NCBI RefSeq assembly: GCF_031583575.1 | Contig: NZ_CP134146.1 | Coordinates: 248,001 to 312,000 of the forward strand | Source of the DNA: Thalassotalea nanhaiensis | Lineage (GTDB): Bacteria > Pseudomonadota > Gammaproteobacteria > Enterobacterales > Alteromonadaceae | Direction: 5' to 3' | Length of the DNA: 64,000 nt | In this document: in pieces, positions 1 to 8,909 of the stretch | How positions within the stretch are numbered: the first letter of the stretch is position 1 | Layout of the letters: each line of letters begins with the position of its first letter | The notes under the pieces: generated by a model | What the model saw: only the letters and a program-made list of their open reading frames with translations | The model's database searches: none | Told to the model about the DNA's origin: nothing | Position numbers and translations under genes: made by a program

Positions 1-975
1 ATTATTTTTAATGCCGAGCATGTTGATTTTTACTAACGCAACATCTTCTCTATCCGCAACATCAGTTATCTCTAAAATTGTGCTTTGAGCATAAATGGTG
101 TCACCAGCAAAAGAAGGATTACAATGGCTACCACTGTGGATAGCACTTAACCATATGCCATTGCCTAAACCGTTATAACTTAGCGCACGACAAAGAGAAA
201 TGATGTGCCCACCGTAAACTAACCGTTTACCATGATTGCTGTCGTTCATCATGTGCTGATCAAAATGCACACGCGCGTTATTTTGATAAAGTCTGGTCGC
301 TAATGAGTGATCAGAGTCGTTAATGGTAATACCGTCACGATGAAAATAGGTATCGCCGACATTAAAATCTGATGCTTTAAGCTGCGAGTCACTGACAAAA
401 TCTGGCCATTGTGAAAGGTTCAGTTGTGCAGGTATGATTTGCTCTGTTGAACTTATTTCACTGGCAAGTGTAGGCAGCTGCGGTGCAGGGCAACTAGTGC
501 TGTGATCCTTTTTATGAACCATAACCCAACGTTTAAAACTTAATACGATATGGTCATCTTGATTTACCGCTGTTGAATGCACATAAACCACACCGGTTTT
601 ACCATTTGAGTTCTCTTTTAGGCCAATTACTTCGCTAACCACCTTAATGGTATCGCCAGCAAAAGCAGGGCTTTTAAAGATAACTTCGGCATAACCAAGA
701 TTAGCAACAGCATTTAATGATACGTCGTTGACGGTTTTACCAAAGGCAATATGAAACAGTAGAAAGTTGTCTACCGGCATTTGGGTAAAGCCAACGGCAT
801 TAGCCACTGTTTTGGCGCAATGTAAGGCAAATCTAGACCCTGTTAACGCGGTATACAGTGTGCAATCAGCTTCAGTAATCGTGCGAGGTACACCATGAAC
901 CAAAGGTTGACCGATAAAAAAATCTTCAAAATAAAGACCTTCTGGCGTGGGCAAATAATTTGTTGGTATTGTCAT
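1..975 (-). CDS. Mesaconyl-CoA hydratase-like MaoC protein (partial)
   Basis: The frame is open from ATG at 973-975 (minus strand) to the window edge, so the C-terminus is missing. About 325 residues are visible. The translation has the double hot-dog MaoC layout, with N-terminal text such as PRTITEADCTLYTAL and the run NLGYAE followed by VIGLKENSNGKTGVVYV, which I recognise as typical of mesaconyl-CoA (C1) hydratase. That enzyme interconverts mesaconyl-CoA and beta-methylmalyl-CoA. It is the last visible gene of a minus-strand operon, 32 nt after a CitE-like lyase, which fits hydratase plus lyase acting in sequence. A generic enoyl-CoA hydratase role is the alternative. Confidence 0.8.
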   Translation of the reverse strand, partial: MTIPTNYLPTPEGLYFEDFFIGQPLVHGVPRTITEADCTLYTALTGSRFALHCAKTVANAVGFTQMPVDNFLLFHIAFGKTVNDVSLNAVANLGYAEVIFKSPAFAGDTIKVVSEVIGLKENSNGKTGVVYVHSTAVNQDDHIVLSFKRWVMVHKKDHSTSCPAPQLPTLASEISSTEQIIPAQLNLSQWPDFVSDSQLKASDFNVGDTYFHRDGITINDSDHSLATRLYQNNARVHFDQHMMNDSNHGKRLVYGGHIISLCRALSYNGLGNGIWLSAIHSGSHCNPSFAGDTIYAQSTILEITDVADREDVALVKINMLGIKNN

Positions 976-1007
976 TAAACGTCACTCTTTTTATTATTCA
1001 GCTGCAA

Positions 1008-1910
1008 TTAACCCAGGGTTAACTCACCTTGACCAATTTCATTCACTTTAGTGTATAAACAAATTACACGATTTGCCCATTGCTCTAAACATGGCTCAAT
1101 TAATCTATCGTCGATTACCGCAACACTTTGGCCATCAGCTTTAGCTTGTTCCATCGCTGAAATAATGCCTTTTGCTTTACGAATATCTTCGCCTTTTGGC
1201 GTTAACGCATCATTGGTATAAGTTAACTGTACTGGATGAATAACAGCTTTACCATCAAAGCCAAGATCGCGAGCTTGACGACAGCTGTATTCACAAGCAA
1301 CCACATCTTTTAAATTAAAGTGCGGGCCATCAATGATGCTTTTATTATGTGCTCTGGCAGCCAAAATACACATCGATAAATAAGTTAATAAACCTTGTCT
1401 ATCCAGTGTTACATTCACTCGTAATGAGTTGGCTAAATCGGTGGTGCCCATTACAATTGTTGTTAATCTGGGACTGGCAGCACAAATTTCTTCGGCGCGT
1501 AGCACGCCAAGTGGCGATTCAATATTAGCCATCACTAATTTATTTTCACCGTTAGCATTATCTAATGCGGCAATGGCTAGGTTTAACTCTTCACCGCTTT
1601 CAATGTCTGGAAACAGCACACCATCAATTTCAAGCTCTGCTATTGCGGCTAAATCGGCCTTTCCCCAAGGCGAATCAAGCTTATTTACACGAACAATTTT
1701 CTCCGAATAGCCAAAGTCGCTATTTTTTAATTGTTCAACTAATAATGCTCGTGCTTCTTCTTTACGAGAAGGAGGAACCGATTCTTGCAAATCAAAAATA
1801 ATTACATCAGCAGATAAGCTACGCGCTTTAGTAATGTACTGCTGTTGATGTGCCGGAACATATAATGCACTGCGTCTTGGTCGAAAGTTTTCTTGAGTTT
1901 TGCAGTTCAT
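1008..1910 (-). CDS. CitE-like CoA ester lyase (HpcH/HpaI superfamily)
   Basis: 300 aa, close to the usual length of CitE/malyl-CoA lyase proteins. The N-terminal RSALYVPA motif, the acidic FDLQESV motif near residues 39-45 (usually DLEDAV), IESPLG and GTTDLA, and the late KAVIHPVQ motif mark a TIM-barrel CoA ester lyase. Family members cleave malyl-CoA, beta-methylmalyl-CoA or citramalyl-CoA, or act as malyl-CoA thioesterases. The acidic residue spacing (D40, E43) departs from the common D-L-E-D, so substrate is uncertain. The start is 2 nt after the ligase stop, indicating one transcript and probable translational coupling. Confidence 0.8.
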   Translation of the reverse strand: MNCKTQENFRPRRSALYVPAHQQQYITKARSLSADVIIFDLQESVPPSRKEEARALLVEQLKNSDFGYSEKIVRVNKLDSPWGKADLAAIAELEIDGVLFPDIESGEELNLAIAALDNANGENKLVMANIESPLGVLRAEEICAASPRLTTIVMGTTDLANSLRVNVTLDRQGLLTYLSMCILAARAHNKSIIDGPHFNLKDVVACEYSCRQARDLGFDGKAVIHPVQLTYTNDALTPKGEDIRKAKGIISAMEQAKADGQSVAVIDDRLIEPCLEQWANRVICLYTKVNEIGQGELTLG

Positions 1911-1912
1911 AA

Positions 1913-3574
1913 TTAGGCTCCTTGGGTGGCCGGTTGTTTGTTTTGCTCGGCAAGTTCAGCCAACATTTGTTTACGTAATACTTTGCCATTTTTAGTGCGA
2001 GGAAAATCATCGTAAAAATGCACAATTTTAGGAGCTTTATATTTAGCTAAATGACTATTACCAAAGCTTAAAATATCTTCTTCGCTAGCGGTTGCACCAG
2101 GCGCCAATATAATACAGGCACTTACCAATACTTTATCTTTTCCTAGTTCTTCACCAAGGGCAACACAGTCTGCTACTTCCGGGTGGGTTTTAATTACTCG
2201 TTCAATTTCGTGTGGTGATACACGATAGCCGAAGGTATTTATGATGTCGTCTTTTCGGCCTACAAACCAAATATAGCCATCTTCATCCACTCTTGCATAA
2301 TCACCAGTAAAGAAATAACCACTGTGTCTTGCTTTCGCTGTTTCTTCTGGCAGTTGCCAATAATTTAAAAATAACCCTGGATCACTTTCAGGAATCGCAA
2401 TCATGCCTTCTTCACCAGGTTGTGCCGGTTTGTTTTCTTCATTAAGTAGCACTACGTCGTGGCCTGGTTGGGTAAACCCAGCTGCGCCTGGACGAATAGG
2501 TTGTTGTTTGTTTTGCGAGATATAGTAAGAAAATTCTGACATGCCAATCGCTTCATATACATCCATACCAAAACGTTCACGCCAGGCTAGCAGCATTTCA
2601 TCACTTAAGTGCTCACCGGCACTCATACAGTGCCGTAATGAAGGCACATCACTGCCTTTAAATTCGGTTTTTTGAATGATTTGACGGTAGATAGTTGGTA
2701 CACCGATAAATATTGTACAGTCATGTTTGGCAATAAGGTTAGGCCATGTTGAAGCGTCATTTGCGCCCTCATGTACTATTACGGTATGGCCGTGAAATAA
2801 TGGGTCCATCAATGCTGAACCTAAAACGTAGGTCCAGTTGAATTTACCAGAATGCATGATTCGATCGCCTTCTTTAAAGTCGAACCAAAAACGGCTGGCA
2901 GGTAAACGACCAATTAAAGAGCGATGCGCATGTAACACGCCTTTTGGATACCCCGTTGTACCGGAGGTATAAACTAAATACGCAGGATCATCCGGAGTAC
3001 TTGCTACTATCGTGTCATCAACAGGGTTCGACTCTAGCAACGCTTCTAAATCTAATACTTGTACATTTAAGTTATTGCAATCACTTGGCATTTCCCCCGG
3101 ACCTGCTAATAACACTGCACTTAACTGAGTGTCTTCAGTTAAAATCGACTTTAATTCTGGCCACATTGATTTGGCGGTTACTAATACTTTCGCACCAGAG
3201 TCTTTTGCCAAATAGGCAACTTCAGGGGCAGACAGTAATGTTGAAGTAGGTACGGCAATTGCGCCTTGTTTCAAACATCCAAAAAAACTTACCGGATAAT
3301 CGCTAGAATTTGGTAAACGAATTAAAACTCTGTCATCGCTATTTAATCCTAACTCTTTCAAGGTATACACAAAGCGACCACTTAAACTATCCAACTCGGC
3401 ATAGCTAAGTTCACGAGTGCCTAACGTGTCATCTTCAATTATCAATGCTGTTTTATTGCCATTATTTTGCTCAACATGCTGGCGTACACAGGCATAGGCA
3501 ATATTAAAATACTCAGGTATGTGCCACTGCCAACCATTCGCGTTCTGTGTTAATAAATCATCAAACTTAATCAT
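1913..3574 (-). CDS. AMP-forming acyl-CoA synthetase
   Basis: 553 aa with all ANL-superfamily signatures: the phosphate-binding loop YTSGTTGYPKGVLHAHRS, the adenine-region YEAIGMSE, GRKDDIINTFGYRVSPHEIE at the hinge, and the catalytic lysine in PRTKNGKVLRK. The style resembles the benzoate-CoA/medium-chain ligase group. It would activate a carboxylic acid to its CoA thioester using ATP. Placed between two CitE-like lyases and upstream of a mesaconyl-CoA-hydratase-like gene, it most likely supplies their CoA substrate, for example an unsaturated or hydroxylated dicarboxylate. That substrate is inference. An AGGA-type site precedes ATG 3574. Confidence 0.88.
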   Translation of the reverse strand: MIKFDDLLTQNANGWQWHIPEYFNIAYACVRQHVEQNNGNKTALIIEDDTLGTRELSYAELDSLSGRFVYTLKELGLNSDDRVLIRLPNSSDYPVSFFGCLKQGAIAVPTSTLLSAPEVAYLAKDSGAKVLVTAKSMWPELKSILTEDTQLSAVLLAGPGEMPSDCNNLNVQVLDLEALLESNPVDDTIVASTPDDPAYLVYTSGTTGYPKGVLHAHRSLIGRLPASRFWFDFKEGDRIMHSGKFNWTYVLGSALMDPLFHGHTVIVHEGANDASTWPNLIAKHDCTIFIGVPTIYRQIIQKTEFKGSDVPSLRHCMSAGEHLSDEMLLAWRERFGMDVYEAIGMSEFSYYISQNKQQPIRPGAAGFTQPGHDVVLLNEENKPAQPGEEGMIAIPESDPGLFLNYWQLPEETAKARHSGYFFTGDYARVDEDGYIWFVGRKDDIINTFGYRVSPHEIERVIKTHPEVADCVALGEELGKDKVLVSACIILAPGATASEEDILSFGNSHLAKYKAPKIVHFYDDFPRTKNGKVLRKQMLAELAEQNKQPATQGA

Positions 3575-3597
3575 AACTTTTTCCTCATAAACGCCGG

Positions 3598-4719
3598 TTA
3601 AATGCGGCCGTATGGCCAGTTTTCACGAATAACCGTGATAGGCAGTTTCTTCAATACATCTATTGCAAATTGCTTATCTTTTTCGTCTAAAGATTTCAAT
3701 GCATAGGCTCTTAACAGTGTTTGCAGTGCTTTACCAAACATTGGTGGATCAAGCATTTCACCTTCATATTTAATTGCGCCGCCTAACAGGGCGTCAGCAT
3801 CAATGGCCATTTTCAAAATTTGCACGTTGCGCTTTATTACTTTTGGCGATGGCGTGAATGCCACTTTACATAAATGAATATGGTACGGGTGAATAAGTTG
3901 TTTGCCGGTTAAACCCATTTGTGTTTCAACAACAGCGTGTCCATGCACAACATGAGATTCGTGATCGCCATGTAAATCTAACCAGCGACGAACATCGTCA
4001 GGCTCGATAAACTTTTCTGGCATTGGCGTATCGTTAATCAATACTTCGACACCGCCAATAACACCTTTACCGGCAATTCTTGCCTCAAGTAACAGCATTC
4101 TTAAGTAGGTGAGTAACTCTTCAATCCAACCTTCTGGGGTTAAATGAATCGCCATTGCTTTAGAGAAATCGTGAATACCAAATACCACATGTTTAACCGC
4201 AGGAAATGCCATCAGTTCTGAGGCAATTTTTAAACTTCTTGGGTGCTCAATAATCGGTTGAATTTCAATCTTAGGGTTAACCCCTAACAACCAGGCGGAG
4301 AGGTCGCGAATTTCTGCAGCGCCGTACATTTCACCGGCTTTAGCGAGCACAATTACATCGATGTGCTCAGCTACCTTCATGATCATTTCTAAATCTTTTT
4401 CATACTCGTCGGTACGAAATGGATTTATACGCAGGGCTATTAGAAAGTCGCGCTCTGGAAATTTTGGTAATTCGTTTAGTAATAGTTCTCGGCTCATTTC
4501 TTTTTGACGACAGCCATCTTCTAAATCGAACAACAAGGTATGGGCTTGGCAGTTATGGGCATGCTTGCGCATTCGCTCAGCTGCTTGCTCCATATTTTCG
4601 TATTCTTCATCCTTAGGAGAGTATTTGACTGGCGGGTAGTACAGCTGAATACCCGGCCACGTGCCACCGAGTACGTCTTCTTCATCTACCTGCTCTAAGA
4701 ACTCATTATGATAGTTCAT
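3598..4719 (-). CDS. CitE-like CoA ester lyase, long form
   Basis: 373 aa, first gene of the minus-strand operon. A strong AGGAGAG site lies 6 nt before the ATG. Motifs: LLFDLEDGC (residues 62-70), carrying the metal-binding acidic pair, RINPF, an IEHPRS motif, FGIHDFSKA and GKQLIHPYH. It belongs to the HpcH/HpaI aldolase/citrate lyase superfamily but is about 70 aa longer than CitE and differs from the neighbouring 300-aa paralogue. Its reaction is probably retro-aldol cleavage of a beta-hydroxyacyl-CoA such as malyl- or methylmalyl-CoA. Substrate is not fixed by sequence alone. Confidence 0.82.
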   Translation of the reverse strand: MNYHNEFLEQVDEEDVLGGTWPGIQLYYPPVKYSPKDEEYENMEQAAERMRKHAHNCQAHTLLFDLEDGCRQKEMSRELLLNELPKFPERDFLIALRINPFRTDEYEKDLEMIMKVAEHIDVIVLAKAGEMYGAAEIRDLSAWLLGVNPKIEIQPIIEHPRSLKIASELMAFPAVKHVVFGIHDFSKAMAIHLTPEGWIEELLTYLRMLLLEARIAGKGVIGGVEVLINDTPMPEKFIEPDDVRRWLDLHGDHESHVVHGHAVVETQMGLTGKQLIHPYHIHLCKVAFTPSPKVIKRNVQILKMAIDADALLGGAIKYEGEMLDPPMFGKALQTLLRAYALKSLDEKDKQFAIDVLKKLPITVIRENWPYGRI

Positions 4720-5111
4720 TCACTTCTCTCCTCGGATGTTTAACAGTCAATTTATCTAAATTATTGTCATATTCATGAAAACTTTTATCTATAGTTACAC
4801 GATTAGAGTAAATATTTCAAACAATAGTTTTAAAAAAGTGTTTGAATTTTTTATCTTATGTTGTAGTGTAAGTTATAACAAGTAACTAAGAGCCAAGGTG
4901 TCACCTAAGCAACAACATGGAGTTCATTAACTTTATATTATTAAGGTATAAACAATTTTAGTGTTAAAGTAACTAATCCATTAGTGGTAGTTTTTATAAT
5001 TAATTCAATCACCACTAATCAATTAGTCTAATTTTGTTGACCAAGCGTTGACTTACTACAGGGCATCTGTAATTAATTTACATAATTGAAAACAAACTTG
5101 AGGAATTTTAA
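4720..5111. promoter_or_regulatory. Divergent control region of the lyase genes
   Basis: 392 bp without a gene between the minus-strand lyase/ligase operon and the plus-strand lyase. It is very AT-rich and has no ORF of note. It contains the paired palindromes described separately at 4972-5027 and a GAGGA ribosome binding site at about 5100-5105 for the plus-strand gene. Promoter hexamers cannot be assigned with confidence. Confidence 0.6.
4972..5027. promoter_or_regulatory. Tandem palindromic operators, 42 bp apart
   Basis: ACTAATCCATTAGT at 4972-4985 and ACTAATCAATTAGT at 5014-5027 are two near-identical dyads whose starts are exactly 42 bp apart, about four helical turns. The inner arms also form a larger inverted repeat (ATTAGTGGT at 4980-4988 against ACCACTAAT at 5011-5019). 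This is the arrangement expected for cooperative binding of a dimeric regulator, possibly with looping. The regulator is not encoded nearby in the window, and I do not recognise the motif. Confidence 0.65.
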
Positions 5112-6101
5112 ATGTCTGCAACAGTACATCCAAATGACGCACTTTTTGATGCGGAAAAACCATTTCCAGTGATCCCAAGCTGTGAACATTTTGCCGGTTC
5201 AGAAAAGCTGATCCTCAAAGCAATGCAAATGCAAAAAGACATTGGTCAAGTATTCGATATTACCTGTGATTGCGAAGATGGTGCTGCGGCAGGTTCTGAA
5301 CAGGCACATGCTGAAATGGTTGCCCGTATCATTGGTAGTGATGACAACGAATTTAATATGATGGGTGTTCGTATTCATGATCCATCGCACCCACATTGGA
5401 AAAAAGATCTAGATATTTTAATTCCTGGTTGTGGACAAAAACTTGCGTATATCACCTTGCCAAAATGTACTGAAGGTGCACAAATTCAAGAAATGGTGTC
5501 ATATATTCAAGGTCTTACTAAATACCATTCAATCGACCGTGAAATTCCAGTACATGTGTTAATTGAAACACACGGTGCGCTACGCGATGTTTGGCAAATA
5601 GCTGCAACTCCTTGGGTACAAGTATTAGATTTTGGCATGATGGATTTTGTATCTGGCCATTATGGTGCTATTCCAGCTTCATGTATGCGCAGCCCTGGTC
5701 AATTTGACCACGCCTTATTAAAACGCGCGAAAACTGAAATGGTTGCTGCAGCTCTAGCTAACGGTGTTGTACCTGCGCATAACGTAACACTTGATTTAAA
5801 AAATACGCAACAAACAACGGACGATGCAGGTCGTGCACGTAACGAATTTGGTTTCATGCGTATGTGGAGTATTTATCCAACGCAAATTACTGCCATAGTA
5901 GATGCAATGAAGCCAAATTATGAAGAAGTTGAAGATGCAGAAGCAATTTTACTTGCTGCCCAAGCAAACAGTTGGGGTCCAATTCAGCATAAAGGCGAAC
6001 TCCACGATAGAGCAACATATCGTTACTTCTGGGAATTATTACAACGTGCCCATGTAAGTGGTATTGCTATTAGTAATGAAGCGGAAACCGCATTTTTCTA
6101 A
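5112..6101 (+). CDS. CitE-like CoA ester lyase, MclA-type
   Basis: 329 aa, third HpcH/HpaI-CitE superfamily gene in the cluster and transcribed away from the others. The DCEDGAA motif (residues 53-59) is the metal-binding acidic motif in the form I associate with malyl-CoA/beta-methylmalyl-CoA lyases. THG, FGMMDFVSG and a late RMWSIYPTQI motif follow. Probable reaction: reversible cleavage of malyl-CoA or beta-methylmalyl-CoA to glyoxylate plus acetyl- or propionyl-CoA. It starts 7 nt after a GAGGA site and is followed by a strong terminator. Control is probably through the palindrome pair upstream. Confidence 0.8.
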   Translation: MSATVHPNDALFDAEKPFPVIPSCEHFAGSEKLILKAMQMQKDIGQVFDITCDCEDGAAAGSEQAHAEMVARIIGSDDNEFNMMGVRIHDPSHPHWKKDLDILIPGCGQKLAYITLPKCTEGAQIQEMVSYIQGLTKYHSIDREIPVHVLIETHGALRDVWQIAATPWVQVLDFGMMDFVSGHYGAIPASCMRSPGQFDHALLKRAKTEMVAAALANGVVPAHNVTLDLKNTQQTTDDAGRARNEFGFMRMWSIYPTQITAIVDAMKPNYEEVEDAEAILLAAQANSWGPIQHKGELHDRATYRYFWELLQRAHVSGIAISNEAETAFF

Positions 6102-6133
6102 TTAGCATTTTTAATGCCGCTAATTAAATAAAG

Positions 6134-6170
6134 AAAACCCTAAATTGAACATTCAATTTAGGGTTTTTTA
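6134..6170 (+). terminator. Rho-independent terminator
   Basis: A 16-bp perfect inverted repeat (6134-6149 with 6152-6167; AAAACCCTAAATTGAA as left arm) followed by a T run. It ends the 5112-6101 transcript. Confidence 0.9.
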
Positions 6171-6278
6171 CTTCAGGGAAGAAGGAATGCAAACTGCCAG
6201 GGATGGCTTTAAGTTTGTAACTTCAGGCATTCATCGCACCTTTGAATCATAGAAATATATTTGTATTTTGTCTTACAC

Positions 6279-6518
6279 TCAGCGCTTTCTAATAAAAACC
6301 TTTACCATTGATGGCAACATTACGTATGTGATTATTGGCACAATTATGGCGACAGAAATAACCGTTACCCATAAATGGTTACTCGTAAATCTGGCGACAT
6401 AGGGTGGGATAAAATACACAAGTGGTAATAAGGCCAAAAAGGTTAATAATGCCATCATATGTTTATTTGGATCTGATGTGTTGTGCTTGCTCACGGCGTA
6501 ATCCCTATTTATTAGCAA
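6279..6518 (-). CDS. Small two-helix membrane protein
   Basis: 79 aa with two hydrophobic segments (about residues 22-42 and 48-70) and basic ends (KVFIRKR at the C-terminus), suggesting a small inner-membrane protein. I do not recognise the family. Its start overlaps the stop of the isochorismatase-like gene by 14 nt, so the two are probably translationally coupled. A later in-frame Met pair at residues 21-22 is an alternative start that would avoid the overlap. Confidence 0.6.
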   Translation of the reverse strand: MLINRDYAVSKHNTSDPNKHMMALLTFLALLPLVYFIPPYVARFTSNHLWVTVISVAIIVPIITYVMLPSMVKVFIRKR

Positions 6519-7137
6519 AATGACTATTCATTACATAACCATACTTAGTGCTATGGTTTGCTAATACGTAGCCAAGTTCTTCTGCATTTTCACTGCGCCA
6601 GTCATTCATTATTTCAGCAAGTACAGATGCCCAAGTGGTTACCTTGACACCCGCTTGAGTTAAACGTTGTGTAGTTACTTCTTGTACGGTTTTGTTCCAT
6701 GTACCAGAGGCATCAATAACAGCGTAAACATCAAAGCCTTCTGCAACTGCAGAAAGTGCAGGAAACAGTAAACATACGTCAGTAACAATACCGGCCATAA
6801 TTATTTTTTTGCGACCTGTTGCGACTATTGCTGCTTTAAATTCTTCACTGTCCCAGGCATTAATTTCACCCTCTCGTTTGATGATGTTATCACCCAAGAT
6901 ATCAGTGATTTCAGGAATTACAGGGCCATTTGGTCCATCGTCTAAACTTGATGTAATAATGCTTGGGATACCTGCAGTTTTAGCTGTGTTACATAAGCCT
7001 TGAATATTATTTTTTAAAATAGTTGGATGTTCGTCGCCCACGCCAACCATGAGTCCAGCTTGGTGATCAATCATTGCTAAAACAGCGTTATCGCGAGTTA
7101 AAAATTCTGAATAATGTGTGTTTGTTGGGTAAGTCAT
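6505..7137 (-). CDS. Isochorismatase-like cysteine hydrolase (YcaC-type)
   Basis: 210 aa, whole-length match to the isochorismatase-fold hydrolases of the YcaC type. Seen: D24 in AMIDHQAGL, the KREGEINAWD segment (87-96), and the nucleophile C122 in GIVTDVCLLF. The family hydrolyses amides or related small molecules, and the YcaC group has no settled physiological substrate. It sits between a pirin gene and a small membrane-protein gene and is probably controlled by the divergent LysR gene upstream of pirin, a common Gammaproteobacterial arrangement. Confidence 0.85.
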   Translation of the reverse strand: MTYPTNTHYSEFLTRDNAVLAMIDHQAGLMVGVGDEHPTILKNNIQGLCNTAKTAGIPSIITSSLDDGPNGPVIPEITDILGDNIIKREGEINAWDSEEFKAAIVATGRKKIIMAGIVTDVCLLFPALSAVAEGFDVYAVIDASGTWNKTVQEVTTQRLTQAGVKVTTWASVLAEIMNDWRSENAEELGYVLANHSTKYGYVMNSHFANK

Positions 7138-7169
7138 GAGATTTCCTTAAATAATTTAGTTAATAAACG

Positions 7170-7850
7170 TTATTTGGTTAGGTAAACAACAATTAGTTGG
7201 GCATCCTTGTCGGCGATAAAATCGACTCCGTCGGTTGTTTTTATCGCAGTACGAGCCTTAATTTTTTGATTGTTGAAAATACCTTCTCCTTTGCTCAAGA
7301 ATACTAATGCTTCGCCTGTATGCTGGACTGTTTGGCCTGCTTTTAAATTAGCAACCGCTATTGATGTACGGCTATAAAAAGTAGCGTTTTGTTTTTTACT
7401 GCCACCGTATATGTGTTGCAATTTACCTACCTGCGGTTGGTAAACCTTATAACCTGCGGGCTCTCCAGCTTCATCTGGTAATACCCACAATTGGATCATA
7501 TGATTTTCTTGGTTATCCGGGTTGATTTCGTTATGAGCAAATCCTTCGCCGCCACCACGTTGTACTTGCGTATAACCTGCTGATAAGCCTTTACCATGCT
7601 CTAATGACCCTTCATGACTTATACGACCATCAACCATCACTGAAATTACATCTATTTCCCGGTGTGGATGCATCCCAGTTTCACCTTTAGCTTTAAAGTT
7701 GGCATCGGCTAGATAAACGAAATTACCTAGACCATCAAAAGTTTGTTTTCTTGCGTGTTTGAAGACGCGACGGTCAGTAACAAATTGGCGCTCTTTTAAA
7801 CCGGCAAAACCGCCTTTTTCTAAGTCATTAAATTTTAATATTTCCATCAT
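7170..7850 (-). CDS. Pirin family protein (bicupin)
   Basis: 226 aa. The N-terminal cupin carries the metal-site motif GMHPHREIDVISVMVDG followed by ISHEGS and RGGGEGFAHNE, as in pirin/YhhW-type quercetinase-like proteins. The C-terminal cupin is more diverged. Pirins bind iron, and some act as quercetin dioxygenases or redox sensors; the substrate here is unknown. First gene of a minus-strand operon with the isochorismatase-like gene, divergent from the LysR gene across about 150 bp. The second Met of the MM start is equally possible. Confidence 0.85.
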   Translation of the reverse strand: MMEILKFNDLEKGGFAGLKERQFVTDRRVFKHARKQTFDGLGNFVYLADANFKAKGETGMHPHREIDVISVMVDGRISHEGSLEHGKGLSAGYTQVQRGGGEGFAHNEINPDNQENHMIQLWVLPDEAGEPAGYKVYQPQVGKLQHIYGGSKKQNATFYSRTSIAVANLKAGQTVQHTGEALVFLSKGEGIFNNQKIKARTAIKTTDGVDFIADKDAQLIVVYLTK

Positions 7851-7946
7851 TTTTCTCCGCTGCTCTGAATTTATTTTTCATACTTTATTAAGATGTTAAA
7901 CAGTTTATTGGGTTTCAAAAAATAGATAAACGTGTAAAAAAGTAAC

Positions 7947-7973
7947 TAATTGTTCTATATTAGGTAACAATTA
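7947..7973. promoter_or_regulatory. LysR-type inverted repeat
   Basis: TAATTGTT (7947-7954) and AACAATTA (7966-7973) form a perfect 8-bp inverted repeat in the gap between pirin and the divergent LysR gene. Position and size fit an autoregulatory LysR-family binding site. This is a candidate only. Confidence 0.5.
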
Positions 7974-8007
7974 AATGACAGCCTATGTGGGTCCATATAA
8001 GAACGTA

Positions 8008-8895
8008 ATGACTGATTTAAACGATATGATGGTGTTTCGCCAAGTAGTGGAACAGGGAAGCTTTACAGCTGCTGCTAATGAAATTAGCTTGCCAAAGTCT
8101 AATATTAGTAGAAAAATTTCGCGTTTAGAAACCGCTTTAAATGCAAAGTTATTAGAACGATCTACCCGCTCTTTAAACCTTACTGAAGTTGGCAGAGTTT
8201 TTTATGATCATTGTGTACGTATTGCGGACGAGGTAGCTAGCGCTCAAGAGTGTGTTGAAACATTAAGTCATAACCCAAAAGGCTGGATAAAGTTTTGTAC
8301 GTCACTTACTATTGGACAAACATTAATAAGCCCGCATTTAGCAAAGTTCAGTGAACAATATCCTGATGTTCATCTTGATATAAATTTAACCAATCGTCGT
8401 GTGGATGTGATTGAAGAGGGCTTCGATCTGATCATTCGGGTTGGCGAATCTCCTGATTCAAACCTAATCACTAAACGCTTGACTACAGTAAAATTAGCGT
8501 TGTTTTCCAGCCAAAACTATGTAAAAAAACATAAGCTAATGTCGATAAATCATCCTGATGACTTGCGCGAACATCGTTGTCTTTATATGAATGCCGGAAA
8601 TGAAAAACATCGCTGGTATTTATCTAACCCTGACAGTCAAATTCATCTAGATATTACTCCCTCGATGTTGTGTAATGACTTTGCTACCCTACAACAAATG
8701 GCATTATCTGATATGGGCATAGCATTGCTCCCAGAGTATTTATGCAAGGCAGAAGTAAATGCTGGCCATTTGCACAGAGTTTTGCCTGATTGGGAAGGTA
8801 GAAAAGTGAACCTTTATGCGATTTATCCAAGCCGTAAAGGTGCAACACCCAAAATCAAAGCGTTTATTGATTATTTAACCCAGCAATTAAATTAG
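8008..8895 (+). CDS. LysR-family transcriptional regulator
   Basis: About 295 aa from ATG 8008. An in-frame ATG at 7975 adds 11 residues not typical of the family, so I prefer MTDLNDMMVFRQVVEQGSF, which begins directly at the winged-helix domain. The HTH segment is SFTAAANEISLPKSNISRKISRLE, followed by the periplasmic-binding-like effector domain. Length is normal for the family. Divergence from the pirin/isochorismatase operon suggests it controls that operon and itself. The radical SAM gene follows 14 nt later and may be co-transcribed. Confidence 0.85.
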   Translation: MTDLNDMMVFRQVVEQGSFTAAANEISLPKSNISRKISRLETALNAKLLERSTRSLNLTEVGRVFYDHCVRIADEVASAQECVETLSHNPKGWIKFCTSLTIGQTLISPHLAKFSEQYPDVHLDINLTNRRVDVIEEGFDLIIRVGESPDSNLITKRLTTVKLALFSSQNYVKKHKLMSINHPDDLREHRCLYMNAGNEKHRWYLSNPDSQIHLDITPSMLCNDFATLQQMALSDMGIALLPEYLCKAEVNAGHLHRVLPDWEGRKVNLYAIYPSRKGATPKIKAFIDYLTQQLN

Positions 8896-8909
8896 TAGAA
8901 TTTTAGTTC

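Noticed and set aside
6171-6278. Short repeated CTTCAGG phrases downstream of the third lyase
   Set aside because: Two copies of a seven-base phrase and a weak GCC/GGC hairpin are not enough to call a repeat element.
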